Shown one piece after another: positions 8,936-17,801 of a DNA stretch of 64,000 nt. The stretch's first letter is position 1. The number at the start of each line of letters is the position of its first letter. Source of the stretch: Lentzea nigeriaca (lineage in GTDB: Bacteria > Actinomycetota > Actinomycetes > Mycobacteriales > Pseudonocardiaceae); assembly GCF_016907955.1 (NCBI RefSeq), contig NZ_JAFBCX010000003.1, positions 1 through 64,000 on the forward strand. Direction: 5' to 3'. The notes below the pieces were generated by a model that saw only the letters and a program-made list of their open reading frames with translations, searched no databases and was not told the DNA's origin. The position numbers and the translations under genes were made by a program.

Positions 8936-9300
8936 TCCACCGGTGCTTTGTTCAGCTCTCAGCGCAGCAGAGATCTTGCTCGCCGAGGGTGACCTCTCAC
9001 GTTGCGCCTGGAGCAGTCCGCACGTAATGGGCTCGCCCCAGAGGAGCGACCGTTGCTGCCACGTCGATTCGAGCACGCGACGGGCCGTGCGCCAGCCCGC
9101 CGTCGGTACAGCGGCCAGGGTTTGCCGGCCAACCGGATGCCGTCTGCCCCGCGGCGCCATGACCTGCCGCGGATGAGGGCCCAGGTCCACTGTGGATGCC
9201 CGATGATCGGCGAGCGGTGGGCTCCAGAGGATCGTAGTGTCGGTGGCTGCGCAGGCCCGGCCACCGGCGGCCGGGGTGCGGCGGGATCGGGAGGTTCACC
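8936..9300. other. 365-bp intergenic region
   Basis: No gene that I can support. It contains one copy of the dispersed 11-bp palindrome (9186-9196) and presumably the promoter of the downstream ABM-like gene. Confidence 0.5.
9186..9196. repeat. Dispersed palindrome TCCACTGTGGA, copy 1
   Basis: Exact copy in the non-coding stretch 105 bp upstream of the ABM-like gene. Confidence 0.6.
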
Positions 9301-9909
9301 ATGTTTGTGCAGGTAGTGCAGGGCAAGGTGTCCGACGCCGAGCGATTGCACGCCCAGTTGGACAAGTGGATGCAGGACCTGGCCCCCACGGCGACGGGGT
9401 GGCTGGGCTCGACCTGTGGCGTGACCGACGACGGCACCTGCGTGTGCTTTGTCCGGTTCGACACGGCTGAGCACGCCCGGCAGAACAGCGACCGGGCGGA
9501 GCAGAGTGCCTGGTGGGCGGAGACGTCCAGGCTGTTCCCGCAAGGCGCGGAGTTCCTCGACAGCGAGCAGGTCACCGAGGACACGCCGGGCGACCCGGCG
9601 AAGGCCCAGTTCGTGCAGATCATCGAAGGGCGCGCGACCGACGCGGCCAGGGGTCTGGAGCTGTCCATGGAGAACTCGGACAAGTGGGCCGAGTTCCGGC
9701 CGGACATCCTCGGCAGCATCGGCGCCAACTTCGCCGATGGCCGGTACGCCATGGAGATGTTCTTCACCAACGAGGCCGACGCGCGCAAGGGCGAGCAGAA
9801 GGAGCCGCCCCCGGAGCTCAAGGCCCAGATGGACGAGCTGCAGGCCATGACGGCGGAACCTCCGAAGTTCTTCGACCTCAAGAACCCCTGGATGTACTCA
9901 CCACGCTGA
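9301..9909 (+). CDS. Two-domain dimeric alpha/beta-barrel (ABM-like) protein, function unknown
   Basis: A 202-residue soluble protein made of two similar halves. The first begins MFVQVVQGKVSDAERLHAQL. The second begins AQFVQIIEGRATDAARGLEL near residue 102. Each half has the beta-alpha-beta start expected of antibiotic-biosynthesis-monooxygenase-like ferredoxin folds. Such tandem proteins often act as a pseudo-dimer that binds a small hydrophobic molecule, or are stress proteins. No catalytic residue can be named. ATG follows GGGAGG (9288-9293). Monocistronic, with the dead PKS fragment convergent downstream. Confidence 0.75.
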   Translation: MFVQVVQGKVSDAERLHAQLDKWMQDLAPTATGWLGSTCGVTDDGTCVCFVRFDTAEHARQNSDRAEQSAWWAETSRLFPQGAEFLDSEQVTEDTPGDPAKAQFVQIIEGRATDAARGLELSMENSDKWAEFRPDILGSIGANFADGRYAMEMFFTNEADARKGEQKEPPPELKAQMDELQAMTAEPPKFFDLKNPWMYSPR

Positions 9910-10021
9910 ACCCGTCTGGGGTGAGGCACCATCTCCAGCGAGGACACACGATCTCGCCTGTGCGATCGACAGCTGCCGCCAGACGGCCCGGCTCACGACG
10001 AGCACGCCCGAGCAGCGTTAC

Positions 10022-10965
10022 TCAACTCCGAATCCGCCACCTCGACATGGACTGATCGACCCACACCCGGATCGCCTCGGCGGTGGTGTCTGCATGGTTC
10101 GGTGAGCACCGTGTCGTCGTGACCCGGCACGTCGACCGAGGAATGCCGTAACGGCCGGCGCGGCTTCCAGTCGCGCGCCGGGTCGGCCGCTGCCATCTCC
10201 GGTGTCGGGCCGCCGCGCACCAGCAAGGTCGGCACCGGAGAGGCCTCGGACCGCCGGCCGTCGAAGATCCGGCGGTAACCACCACCCGCGAGCGCCACCG
10301 GGTCCGCGGCGGGATCGTCGTGGAGCTCGCTGGCACGACGTGTTTCAGCGGCCGGCACCGCGAGCGCGCGGGCGTCGTCACGGCTCACCACACCGTGGTC
10401 GGGCTCCAGCAGCACCACACCTGCCGGAGCCCCACCGGTCGCGGCCAGGTGGGCTGCCAGAGCGTGTGCCACCAGGCCGCCGGCGCGATGTCCGATGAGG
10501 ACGGTCGGCCGGTCCTCGGCCACCGCGCGCACCGAGTCGGCCAAGGTGCGGACGAGTGTTTGCACGTCCTCCGGAATGCCTCGGTCGGCGCCGAAACCGG
10601 GAGAACCCAACAGGAAGAGGTCGTACTCGCCCTCGAACCGCTTGCTCAGCTGGACAGGTACCGGGTCGCCGTCCGCGAGGTTGCTGGGCAGGTAGCGCAA
10701 CACCGGCTCGGCGTCCCCCGCCGAAGGACGGGCACGAGCACGGGTTCGGCGGTGCGCATCGCCCGGTCCAACGCGGCCATGCCGGCGGCGGCGCTGAGCG
10801 GGAGCACACCGTCGTGCTGCCGCGGCGTGCTCCCGCCCATGCCACCGTCCGACTCCCACAGGCCCCAGGCGAGGGACTGGGCGGGCAGTCCGCGTGCGGT
10901 CCGGTGCCTGGCCAGCGCGTCGAAGGCGTTCAGCCCGGCCGCCGACATCGCCTCCTCGACGTGGA
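10022..10965 (-). pseudogene. Relic of a modular polyketide synthase end: ketoreductase tail plus thioesterase
   Basis: On the minus strand, about 10965-10710 in one frame reads like the C-terminal end of a PKS ketoreductase (NAFDALARHRTARGLPAQSL, then LAWGLWESDGGM and VLPLSAAAGMAALD). From about 10730 the homology moves to another frame and reads like a type I thioesterase (LFLLGSPGFGADRGIPEDVQ, then VLIGHRAGGLVAHALA). The thioesterase nucleophile Ser of GHSAGG is Arg here, codon CGC at 10487-10485. A second frame change near 10100 separates VPGHDDTVLTE from NHADTTAEAIRVWVDQ. The carrier protein that should lie between KR and TE is missing. With two frameshifts, a lost domain and a dead active site, this is a fossil, not a working gene. 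Confidence 0.7.
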
Positions 10966-11169
10966 CCTCTGCCGCTCCGCTCTGCTGGTCGAGATCGAGG
11001 GATCGTCTTTCCAGGAGTGGCCGGATGAGATCACGCGCGGCGGGTGGCCGGCCTGAGCGCTGTTCTAACAGTCGTCTCAGGTTCGCTCGATAAGAAGTAG
11101 GCATCGCCGGGCGACGCGGGTATTCGGCCTCGCCGGCATGACCGAACGCGCCCTGAAAGGCAGCCATTC

Positions 11170-11835
11170 ATGATCTCTGTGCTCGTGGTGGACGCCCAGC
11201 CGCTGCAGCGCTTCGGGTTTCGCATGCTGCTCGAGAGCACCCCCGACACCACGATCGTCGGCGAGGCAGAGAACGGCGCCGAAGCCGTTCGGTGGACCAG
11301 CAAGCTGCATCCCGACGTGGTGCTGATGGACATCCCCATGCCGGGCGTCGACGGGATCGAGGCCACCCGGCGCATCGTTGCCGCCGGTGGGCGTTCACGA
11401 ATCCTGGCGCTGACGACGCTCGACGTCGACCGGTACGCGCTCGCCGCGCTGCGGGCCGGGGCAAGCGGTTTCCTGCTGAAGGACATCCGCCCGGAGGAGC
11501 TGCTCGCCGGCATCCGGGCCGTCGCCGCCGGGGACGCGGTGATCGCGCCGGCGCTGACTCGGCGGCTGCTCGACGCGTTCGCCGACCAGCTCGGCGATGA
11601 CCTCTGCGGGGTCGTGCGCAAGGATCCCCGGCTGGACTCCCTGACCGGCCGCGAGCGCGAGATCCTCGTCGCCATCGGCCAAGGCCTCACCAACAGCGAG
11701 ATCGCGCAACGGTTCACGCTGGCGGAGTCGACGGTGAAGACCCACGTCGGGCGGGTCCTCGCCAAGATCGGCGCACGGAACCGGATCCAGGCCGTCATCC
11801 TCGCCTACGACCTGAGACTCACGCGACCGATCTAG
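11170..11835 (+). CDS. NarL/FixJ-type response regulator (LuxR HTH)
   Basis: A 221-residue regulator. The receiver domain (1-120) has phospho-acceptor Asp54 in HPDVVLMDIPMPGVDG and the Lys in GFLLKDIRPEELL. The acidic pair is reduced to VVDAQ instead of VVDDx, so metal binding may be weakened. The C-terminal LuxR helix-turn-helix is clear: LTGREREILVAIGQGLTNSE followed by STVKTHVGRVLAKIGARNR. No histidine kinase is adjacent, so it is an orphan regulator. The divergent neighbour is the PKS relic, and a hairpin terminator follows. Confidence 0.9.
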   Translation: MISVLVVDAQPLQRFGFRMLLESTPDTTIVGEAENGAEAVRWTSKLHPDVVLMDIPMPGVDGIEATRRIVAAGGRSRILALTTLDVDRYALAALRAGASGFLLKDIRPEELLAGIRAVAAGDAVIAPALTRRLLDAFADQLGDDLCGVVRKDPRLDSLTGREREILVAIGQGLTNSEIAQRFTLAESTVKTHVGRVLAKIGARNRIQAVILAYDLRLTRPI

Positions 11836-11847
11836 CGCTTCATCTCG

Positions 11848-11881
11848 CCCGTCCGTCGTCGGCGCGACGCCGACGAACGGG
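11848..11881. terminator. Hairpin downstream of the NarL-type regulator
   Basis: Stem TCGTCGGCG (11856-11864) and CGCCGACGA (11868-11876) with loop CGA, flanked by the outer pairs CCCGT and ACGGG. GC-rich without a T-run, as usual for actinomycete terminators. Confidence 0.55.
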
Positions 11882-12036
11882 TGGTCGCACAGCGGGCCGA
11901 TTCGTCGACGGCGCAAGGTAGTTCGATCGGAGCCTGCACCACCGGTGTTGCCAGCGGTTCGGTGGCGGCCGAGGTCGTCGCTGCCGAACCTGCCCGATGC
12001 AGCCACTCGATCCTTTGTGGACACGATTGGGCCCGG

Positions 12037-12990
12037 TCATGCGGTGGTGACCTGCCCGTCGACGACTCGCACTGGCACCTTGGTCAGGGGTTTTGTGGCC
12101 GGCCCTCCGGTGACTTGGCCGTTGCCGTCGAAAGCGGAGCCGTGGCACGGGCAGCGGAAGCCGGAGCCGGCGGGCGTGATGGGGCAGCCCTGGTGTGTGC
12201 AGGTGGCGAGGAATGCCATGAAGGTGTCGGCCGAGGGGCGCAACAGGTATGCGACGGAGCCGTTCGGTGTGGTGAAGCTTGTCGACGAACCGACGGCGAC
12301 GGCAGAGACCGCAGCGATCACGGTCTGGGAGTTCGTTTCTGGGTCTGTCTGCCGGCTTGGTTTCGGGTTGGTGGTGCGACGGGTGAGGGCGATGACGCCG
12401 CCGCCGAGGGCAGCGGCCGTCGCGGTGATCAGGCCGCCCCAGAGCAGAATGCGCCGTTCGACGTCGTCTGGGGTGGAGTTCGGCTGGCGGCGACGTATCG
12501 CGGCACGCAGGCGGGCCGTCGCGGAGAACAGGCCTGCGTCGCCGGCAACCAGCAACGGGGTCCAGGCGGCTGCGAAGACGATGTCGGCGCCGAAGTAGTA
12601 CGGGCGGGTCGTCCAGCTCACGGTGAGGAAGAAGCTCAGCGCAAGGAGAAACCCTCCGAGTGCGGCAATGCGGGTGAACAGCCCGAGCAGAGTACCCAGC
12701 CCGACAGCGACTTCGCCGACGGCGACAACCAGGCCGGTGACGGTCGGGTGCTCGGCCGCGAACGACACCATCGGGCCTATCGGGGAGGTTGTCGCGGCCT
12801 GCAGCATCTGAGCGTGGACGCCGAGGGGTGAGGTGTGGTCCAGGTAGTGGGCGTCGAGGATTTTGGAGAGGCCCGCGTAGAGGAACGTGCCGCCGAGGAA
12901 GACGCGTAGCGGCAGGAGTACCCAGATCGGTGTCCGTAGTGGCGCATCGGCCCGCGGCGTTGTCTCGCCGAGGGAAGGCGTGGAGGACAA
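12037..12990 (-). CDS. DoxX-family membrane protein fused to a C-terminal Rieske [2Fe-2S] domain
   Basis: A 317-residue fusion. Residues about 20-170 form a four-helix DoxX-type membrane domain ([57 protein letters not shown]). A further helix, [17 protein letters not shown], lies at about 203-219. The C-terminal 100 residues are a Rieske domain with CTHQGC and CPCHGSAF supplying two Cys and two His ligands. Such fusions are probably quinone-linked electron-transfer proteins; DoxX subunits donate thiosulfate or quinol electrons. I chose the TTG at 12990 because GAAAGG lies 9 nt upstream, and the product then starts MSSTPSLGE. The partner oxidase is not in the window. Confidence 0.8.
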   Translation of the reverse strand: MSSTPSLGETTPRADAPLRTPIWVLLPLRVFLGGTFLYAGLSKILDAHYLDHTSPLGVHAQMLQAATTSPIGPMVSFAAEHPTVTGLVVAVGEVAVGLGTLLGLFTRIAALGGFLLALSFFLTVSWTTRPYYFGADIVFAAAWTPLLVAGDAGLFSATARLRAAIRRRQPNSTPDDVERRILLWGGLITATAAALGGGVIALTRRTTNPKPSRQTDPETNSQTVIAAVSAVAVGSSTSFTTPNGSVAYLLRPSADTFMAFLATCTHQGCPITPAGSGFRCPCHGSAFDGNGQVTGGPATKPLTKVPVRVVDGQVTTA

Positions 12991-13133
12991 GAGAAGTCGC
13001 CTTTCATGTCGCAATGGCGATGAGAATCCCGGTGCACGTTTCGATCGACCGCTCCGCTGCCGGGTCCGGCTGCGGCCGCCCACGTCACCGCCCGTCCGAC
13101 AGCCACGACGCCGCACGGGTGTGAGTTCACTGC

Positions 13134-13194
13134 GGACGTGTGTGAACTCAGAGCTGTTTCCGGCTTGTTGACCCCAGTGAGCTCACACACGTCC
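13134..13194. terminator. 17-bp inverted repeat between the copper monooxygenase and DoxX-Rieske genes
   Basis: GGACGTGTGTGAACTCA (13134-13150) pairs with TGAGCTCACACACGTCC (13178-13194), with one mismatch and a 27-nt loop. A related half-site, GTGAGTTCAC (13121-13130), precedes it. It lies just after the monooxygenase stop, so terminator is likely, but the repeated GTGTGAACTCA-type half-sites could also be operators for the gene downstream. Confidence 0.45.
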
Positions 13195-13203
13195 GACGCT
13201 TCG

Positions 13204-14409
13204 TCAGGACTTGCGGGGAGAGACCGTCATGATGCCCGTGCACATCTCGTCGCTGGTGCCGTCGCCCCACACCACGTAACGCGGCGGCAGCTTGCTCAGC
13301 TGCGGCAGCCGTTTGCGCAGCCCGGCGTCGTGCGTGCACGTCACCCGCAGCGTGTCCCCCGGACCGATCTCCACCGGCGACGGCAGCTTCACCAGCCGCT
13401 GGTTGTCGAAGTCGAACTGCGGCATGTCCAGCACGACCTTGGCGTTCGGCGTGCCTGGGTTGAGTTCGACCTTGATGGCCCGCCCGAGCAGGTGCATGTG
13501 GCCGAAACCAGCGAACAGCGTCATCGGCGCCGGCACCTCGTGGTCGCAGGTCTGGACGTCACCGGGCTTCGGCCCACTCTGGCCGCACTCCTGCACCTGC
13601 CGGTCCGCGGTGCCGCCGACGTCCTCACCGAACCGCTTCGTCACGTCCGCGATCGAGGCCGCCCGGTCACAGAGCGGACCCGACTCGTCGGCGGCGCAGG
13701 GCAGGTCAGTCGGCGCGTCGAGCGGCAACGTCTCGAACTCCCGGGTCTGCGGCGTGCCGTCCGTCAGCCGCAGCCGCACCGCCGAGCGGTCCGACCCGGC
13801 CGGCTTGCCGTCGGTCGCGAGCAGGTTGTAGTGCATCTGCAGGACGATCAGGCTGCCCGGCTCCAGCTTGAAGCCGGCGTCCTCGGTGAACAGCGTCTCC
13901 GTGGCACCCGGCGCCCAGGTGTCCACCCACGCCGCTTCCCCCTTTTCCACTTCGGCGCCGTCCACGCCGGTCCCGCCGAAACACTGCCAGCCGAGTCCGG
14001 GGGTCTTCGCGTCCTGCTCGCGCACCGCGGCAGCGCCGCCGGGCGGCACCGCGTACACGATGGCGTGGTGCGCGAGGGCGACGTTCTCCGGCGTGACCTG
14101 CGTCCCGGTCAGGAACACCGTCCTGGTCAGGCCCGGATCGATCACCTGGCACCGGTACTCGTCCGTGCCACCGCCCTCCGGCGGCTTGGGCGTGTAGGCC
14201 TCGGCCATCTTCAGGTCGACGAACCGCTCGCCGGCGCGCAGCGGCTGCGGTGGAGCCGCTGACTCGCCCGCGTGCGCGCCGTGCAAGCCGGTCGGGACGG
14301 GCGCCGCACCGTTGCCGGCGTTCGACCCGCAGGCGACGGCAGCGAACGCCGTCGCCAGCGCCACGGCGGCCGCCCCGAACCTCCACAGTGGACTACCAGG
14401 TTTTGTCAT
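13204..14409 (-). CDS. Copper type II ascorbate-dependent monooxygenase-like (PHM-like) lipoprotein
   Basis: A 401-residue exported protein. The signal (VALATAFAAVACGSNAG) ends in a lipobox-like VAC, suggesting surface anchoring. All copper ligand positions of peptidylglycine alpha-hydroxylating monooxygenase can be matched in order: the His pair in ALAHHAIVY, the His in VLQMHYNLL, the HxH in GFGHMHLLG, and the Met in SDEMCTGIM. The family hydroxylates a C-H bond with O2, ascorbate or another reductant and two copper ions. The bacterial substrate is unknown. ATG at 14409 gives the signal peptide directly; the longer open frame upstream is not needed. The adjacent two-component pair may control it. 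Confidence 0.82.
   Translation of the reverse strand: MTKPGSPLWRFGAAAVALATAFAAVACGSNAGNGAAPVPTGLHGAHAGESAAPPQPLRAGERFVDLKMAEAYTPKPPEGGGTDEYRCQVIDPGLTRTVFLTGTQVTPENVALAHHAIVYAVPPGGAAAVREQDAKTPGLGWQCFGGTGVDGAEVEKGEAAWVDTWAPGATETLFTEDAGFKLEPGSLIVLQMHYNLLATDGKPAGSDRSAVRLRLTDGTPQTREFETLPLDAPTDLPCAADESGPLCDRAASIADVTKRFGEDVGGTADRQVQECGQSGPKPGDVQTCDHEVPAPMTLFAGFGHMHLLGRAIKVELNPGTPNAKVVLDMPQFDFDNQRLVKLPSPVEIGPGDTLRVTCTHDAGLRKRLPQLSKLPPRYVVWGDGTSDEMCTGIMTVSPRKS
14382..14392. repeat. Dispersed palindrome TCCACAGTGGA, copy 2
   Basis: Exact copy inside the signal-peptide codons (SPLWR) of the PHM-like gene. Confidence 0.6.
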
Positions 14410-14559
14410 AACCTGAACGCTAGGCCCGATTCCGTCCCGTTTCGTCGTACTGCGGTCGTCATTCCCGGTAGGGGGTGGTACCACGGTACTTCTCTCCGGA
14501 GCGCCGTTCGGCACGCGCACGAGAATCAAGGCCCGTCACAACTTGGGACGAGACGGATG

Positions 14560-14570
14560 TCCACAGTGGA
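14560..14570. repeat. Dispersed palindrome TCCACAGTGGA, copy 3
   Basis: Exact copy, extended to GTCCACAGTGGAC, in the 231-bp gap between the histidine-kinase stop and the PHM-like start. Confidence 0.6.
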
Positions 14571-14640
14571 CCATCCAGCCGGAGCCCGCGCTGCAACGCT
14601 GAGCGCGGCGGCACGGACGAGATCCGGGACGCGGGGCGGG

Positions 14641-16080
14641 TCAGCGCACCGCGGTGTCCTCGCCGGCGGTGAGCCTCGCGATCGGGGCGGCCGGAAGATC
14701 GACCCGAAGCAGCGCGCCACCGCGTGGAGAGCGGGCGACGGTGGCCCGGCCGCCGTGGGCATCGACGACCCGCTGCACGATCGACAGCCCCAGACCGGAT
14801 CCCGGCAACGCCCTGGCGCTGTCCGCGCGGTAGAACCGGTCGAACACCCGCGGTACGTCGGCGGCGTCGATACCCGGCCCGGCGTCGTCGACCTCGAGCA
14901 CCGCCGACGCGCCCTGGGCACGGAGCCGGACCCGGACCGGCTGGTCCGCGGGGGACCATTTGCCGGCGTTGTCGATGAGGTTGAGCACCGCCCGTTGGAG
15001 CGCAGCGGGACGTCCGCTCACCCACACGGAGGTCACGTCGAGCGCGACCTCGATGTCGGGCACGCGGGAACGCGCCTGGGTCACGGCGGCCACCACCACA
15101 TCGGCGAGGTCGAGCAGTTCGGTGCTCTCGTCGCTGACGTCACCTCGCGCCAGATCGGTCAGCTCGGCGGCAAGGGTGCTCAACTCGGCCACCTGGGCGC
15201 CGAGATCGTTGAGCAGCCGGGTTCGGCTCTCCGCCGGCAGTGCGCTGTCCAACGTGCCGCGCCGATCGAGCCGGATCAGCAGCTCGATGTTGAGGCGCAG
15301 GCTGGTGAGCGGGGTCTTGAGCTCGTGGGCGGCGTCCTCGGCGAGCAGCCGCTGGGCCCGCCGGGAGTCCCGGAGCGCGGCGAGCATGTCGTTGATCGAC
15401 TGGATCAGCCGCCGGATCTCCCCACCGCCCTCATCGGGGATGTCGGCGTCGAGATCCCGGGTGCGCGCGACACGGACCGCGGCGGCGGTCAGCCGGTCGA
15501 TCGGTGCCAGCCCGGTCCGCGCCACGGCTCGCCCGACAAGGGCGCCGCTGGCCACGCAGAGCAGCCCGATCAGCAGCATGCCCAACCCGAACCGGTTGAT
15601 CGGGCTGTCGTCGGCGACGCGGACCACCTGGACCGCGCCGCCGCCCGCCCGCAGCGTGTAGACGAGGTAGCCGTCCTCGTCGGTGTCGCCCGCCTCCATC
15701 AGGTCGGCCGACGCGCCCTGCGCCACGCGCCCGGCGTGCTCGCTGACCGGGGGCAGCGCGGGCTGGCCGGCCGGCGTCCGGATCGAGCCGTCGGGCAGGA
15801 TGACCCGCACCAGCTGACCGGATCCGGGATACGGCGGTAGCTGGACCTGCGCCAGACCGGCGCGCTCCGCGTTCGCCGCCAGGACGCGGGAGTCGGCGCG
15901 TAACTGATCCTCCGCGGTGTCCCGCAGCTCCCAGGCCAGTAGCTCGCTGGCGATCTGGAAGGCCACGAACACGCTGACCGCGATGGCCGTCGCCGCGATC
16001 ACCGTCAGCCTGGTCCGCAGGGACCGCCGGCGCCACCACCGGGTCAGCCGGCGCGAGCCCCCGTCGGCGGGCCTGCTCAC
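14641..16080 (-). CDS. Sensor histidine kinase (HAMP, HisKA, HATPase), MprB-like
   Basis: A 479-residue membrane kinase. TM1 is near residues 25-45 ([19 protein letters not shown]), followed by an extracytoplasmic loop of about 120 residues and TM2 ([19 protein letters not shown]). HAMP follows, then the H-box [18 protein letters not shown], where His is the phosphorylation site. The N box is [11 protein letters not shown] and the G boxes are DDAGPGI and GSGLGLSIV. The architecture matches actinobacterial envelope-stress kinases such as MprB. The GTG start overlaps the regulator stop as GTGA, so the pair is co-translated. The signal is unknown. Confidence 0.92.
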   Translation of the reverse strand: MSRPADGGSRRLTRWWRRRSLRTRLTVIAATAIAVSVFVAFQIASELLAWELRDTAEDQLRADSRVLAANAERAGLAQVQLPPYPGSGQLVRVILPDGSIRTPAGQPALPPVSEHAGRVAQGASADLMEAGDTDEDGYLVYTLRAGGGAVQVVRVADDSPINRFGLGMLLIGLLCVASGALVGRAVARTGLAPIDRLTAAAVRVARTRDLDADIPDEGGGEIRRLIQSINDMLAALRDSRRAQRLLAEDAAHELKTPLTSLRLNIELLIRLDRRGTLDSALPAESRTRLLNDLGAQVAELSTLAAELTDLARGDVSDESTELLDLADVVVAAVTQARSRVPDIEVALDVTSVWVSGRPAALQRAVLNLIDNAGKWSPADQPVRVRLRAQGASAVLEVDDAGPGIDAADVPRVFDRFYRADSARALPGSGLGLSIVQRVVDAHGGRATVARSPRGGALLRVDLPAAPIARLTAGEDTAVR

Positions 16081-16760
16081 GGAGGAGTCTCCCGCAACGT
16101 GTACCCCAAGCCGCGCAGCGTGAAGATCAATCGCGGCTCACCCTCGGCCTCCATCTTGCGGCGCAGGTAGCTCACGTACACCTGGAGGTTGTTGGAGGTG
16201 ACGCTCATGTCGAAGCCCCAGATCGCCTCGAACAGCTCGCCTCGGGTCAACACCTGGGTCGCGTTGCGCACGAGGACCTCCAACAGGAAGAACTCGGTCC
16301 GGGTCAGGCCGAGCGGCCGCTCGCCACGCCACGCCTCGAACCTGTCGGGATCGACGCGGACGTCGGCGAACGTCAGGATCTGCGACTCGTCGTCACCCGG
16401 CGCTCGGCGGCGCAGCAGAGCGCGGACCCTGGCCAGGAGCTCCTCGATGGCGAACGGCTTGGGCAGATAGTCGTCGGCGCCCGCGTCCAGCCCCGCGACC
16501 CGGTCGGACACCTGATCCCGGGCGGTCAGCATCAACACCGGCAGATCCCGGCCCGCCGCCCGCAACCGCCGGCAGGTCTCCACCCCGCCGAGGCGAGGCA
16601 TCATCACGTCGAGGATCAGCAGATCCGGCGCGTCGGCACCGACCCCGTCGAGCACGGCGAGACCGTTGGCGACGGTGCTGGTGTCGTAACCCTCGACCTG
16701 GAGCACCCGCTCCAGGGACTCACGGATGGCCGCCTCGTCATCCGCGATCATGATCCGCAC
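16077..16760 (-). CDS. OmpR-family response regulator, MprA-like
   Basis: A 227-residue regulator. The receiver has [18 protein letters not shown] and phospho-acceptor Asp in [15 protein letters not shown]. The winged-helix DNA-binding domain occupies residues about 130-225 ([20 protein letters not shown] and [16 protein letters not shown]). Cognate to the histidine kinase that follows with a GTGA overlap. GTG start. I see no binding site that I could assign; the divergent upstream region is 208 bp to the DeoR gene end and shows nothing else. Confidence 0.92.
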   Translation of the reverse strand: MRIMIADDEAAIRESLERVLQVEGYDTSTVANGLAVLDGVGADAPDLLILDVMMPRLGGVETCRRLRAAGRDLPVLMLTARDQVSDRVAGLDAGADDYLPKPFAIEELLARVRALLRRRAPGDDESQILTFADVRVDPDRFEAWRGERPLGLTRTEFFLLEVLVRNATQVLTRGELFEAIWGFDMSVTSNNLQVYVSYLRRKMEAEGEPRLIFTLRGLGYTLRETPP

Positions 16761-16968
16761 GCCGGCCCGCCCCCTCCCAGTCGATGCTCTTGCCGCTCAT
16801 CGTCCCCGATCAACCTGAGGCCAGGATTAAAGCGCCGCCGCTGTGGTGCCAGAGGGCCGTGCTCTTACGCATGCCCAAGTGGTCCGCGCGGCCGCGACGT
16901 GGAGCCGAGGCTGTCCTCGATCGTGGGCAGGGGCCGCGATATCGCGACGAAGAACGCGGTTCTCGCGG

Positions 16969-17727
16969 TCAGGCGACGACGACCTCGACGCCCGCCGCCC
17001 GCAGCCGGTCCAGCTCGTCGGAAGGGGCCGACGAGTCGGTGATCACCATGTGCACCTCGCTGATCGCGGCGATGCGGGAGAAGGCGCGTTTGCCCACTTT
17101 GGAGCCATCCGCGAGCACGACCACGCGGTGGGCCGTGCGCAGCAGGCAGTTGTCGGTCTGGGCTTCCACCTCGTCGTGCGTGGTGATGCCGCCACGGGCG
17201 TCGATGCCGTCCACACCCAGGAACACGAGGTCCAGGCTGATGCCGGCCAGTGCGCGGTCGGCGATCGGGCCGACCAGCTCGTAGCTTTCCGGGCGGACAC
17301 CGCCGCCGGTGACCACCAGGTCGACGGTCGGGCGGGAACAGAGGTCCGAGGCGATGTTGAGGGCGTTCGTCACGACCTTCAACGACCTCGTGGTCGCCAG
17401 CAGGCGGGCCAGTTCGGTGGTCGTCGTGCCGCCGTTGAAGCCGACCGAGTGGACGGACTCGGTCAACAGCTGGGCGGCGGCCTCGGCGATCTGGCGTTTC
17501 TCCTCGCGGCGGCCAACGCGGTAGCGCAGCGGCAGTTCGTAGATGACCTCGACCGCCACCGCGCCGCCGTGGGTCCGTTTGAGCAGCTTTTGCTCCTCCA
17601 GCGCCTGAAGGTCGCGGCGGATCGAGGCGACCGACGTGCCGAGGTCGTCCGCGAGGCCGGTCACCGTGACCGAGCCCGTGTCCGCGAGCTTGCCCAGAAT
17701 CGCAGCAAGTCGTTGCTCTTGACGCAT
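16969..17727 (-). CDS. DeoR-family transcriptional repressor of the sugar-catabolic operon (AgaR-like)
   Basis: A 252-residue regulator. The N-terminal helix-turn-helix (RQEQRLAAILGKL, then VTGLADDLGTSVASIRRDL) is followed by the DeoRC sugar-phosphate sensor with GFNGGTTTTELARLL and VFLGVDGIDARGGIT. DeoR proteins are commonly released by a phosphorylated sugar. It lies directly after the operon it should control. I chose ATG at 17727: no ribosome site is visible, but a TATACT hexamer (17739-17734) sits 6 nt upstream, fitting a leaderless transcript with its own promoter. A perfect 22-bp palindrome 53-74 bp upstream is a candidate operator. In enterobacteria AgaR, a DeoR protein, controls galactosamine genes. 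Confidence 0.9.
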   Translation of the reverse strand: MRQEQRLAAILGKLADTGSVTVTGLADDLGTSVASIRRDLQALEEQKLLKRTHGGAVAVEVIYELPLRYRVGRREEKRQIAEAAAQLLTESVHSVGFNGGTTTTELARLLATTRSLKVVTNALNIASDLCSRPTVDLVVTGGGVRPESYELVGPIADRALAGISLDLVFLGVDGIDARGGITTHDEVEAQTDNCLLRTAHRVVVLADGSKVGKRAFSRIAAISEVHMVITDSSAPSDELDRLRAAGVEVVVA

Positions 17728-17733
17728 CCGATC

Positions 17734-17739
17734 AGTATA
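17734..17739 (-). promoter_or_regulatory. Candidate -10 box TATACT for a leaderless deoR-type transcript
   Basis: The hexamer lies 6 nt before the chosen ATG, the spacing seen in leaderless actinomycete transcripts. No clear -35 box. Confidence 0.35.
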
Positions 17740-17779
17740 ACGCACGAAGGGTGCTCGCTTTGGGATATTTTGGCCGTCA

Positions 17780-17801
17780 AACGCGCAACTAGTTGCGCGT
17801 T
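17780..17801. promoter_or_regulatory. Perfect 22-bp palindrome spanning the PfkB stop codon, candidate DeoR operator
   Basis: AACGCGCAACTAGTTGCGCGTT without a spacer. It overlaps the last codons and TAG stop of the kinase gene and lies upstream of the regulator gene. The lack of a loop argues for a dimeric protein site rather than a terminator. Confidence 0.5.

Noticed and set aside
13138..14262. Plus-strand open frame opposite the copper monooxygenase
   Set aside because: The minus strand has all PHM ligand motifs and a signal peptide; the plus text is a shadow.
17780..17801. Palindrome as an intrinsic terminator
   Set aside because: No loop and no T-run; position between kinase stop and repressor promoter fits an operator better, though termination is not excluded.
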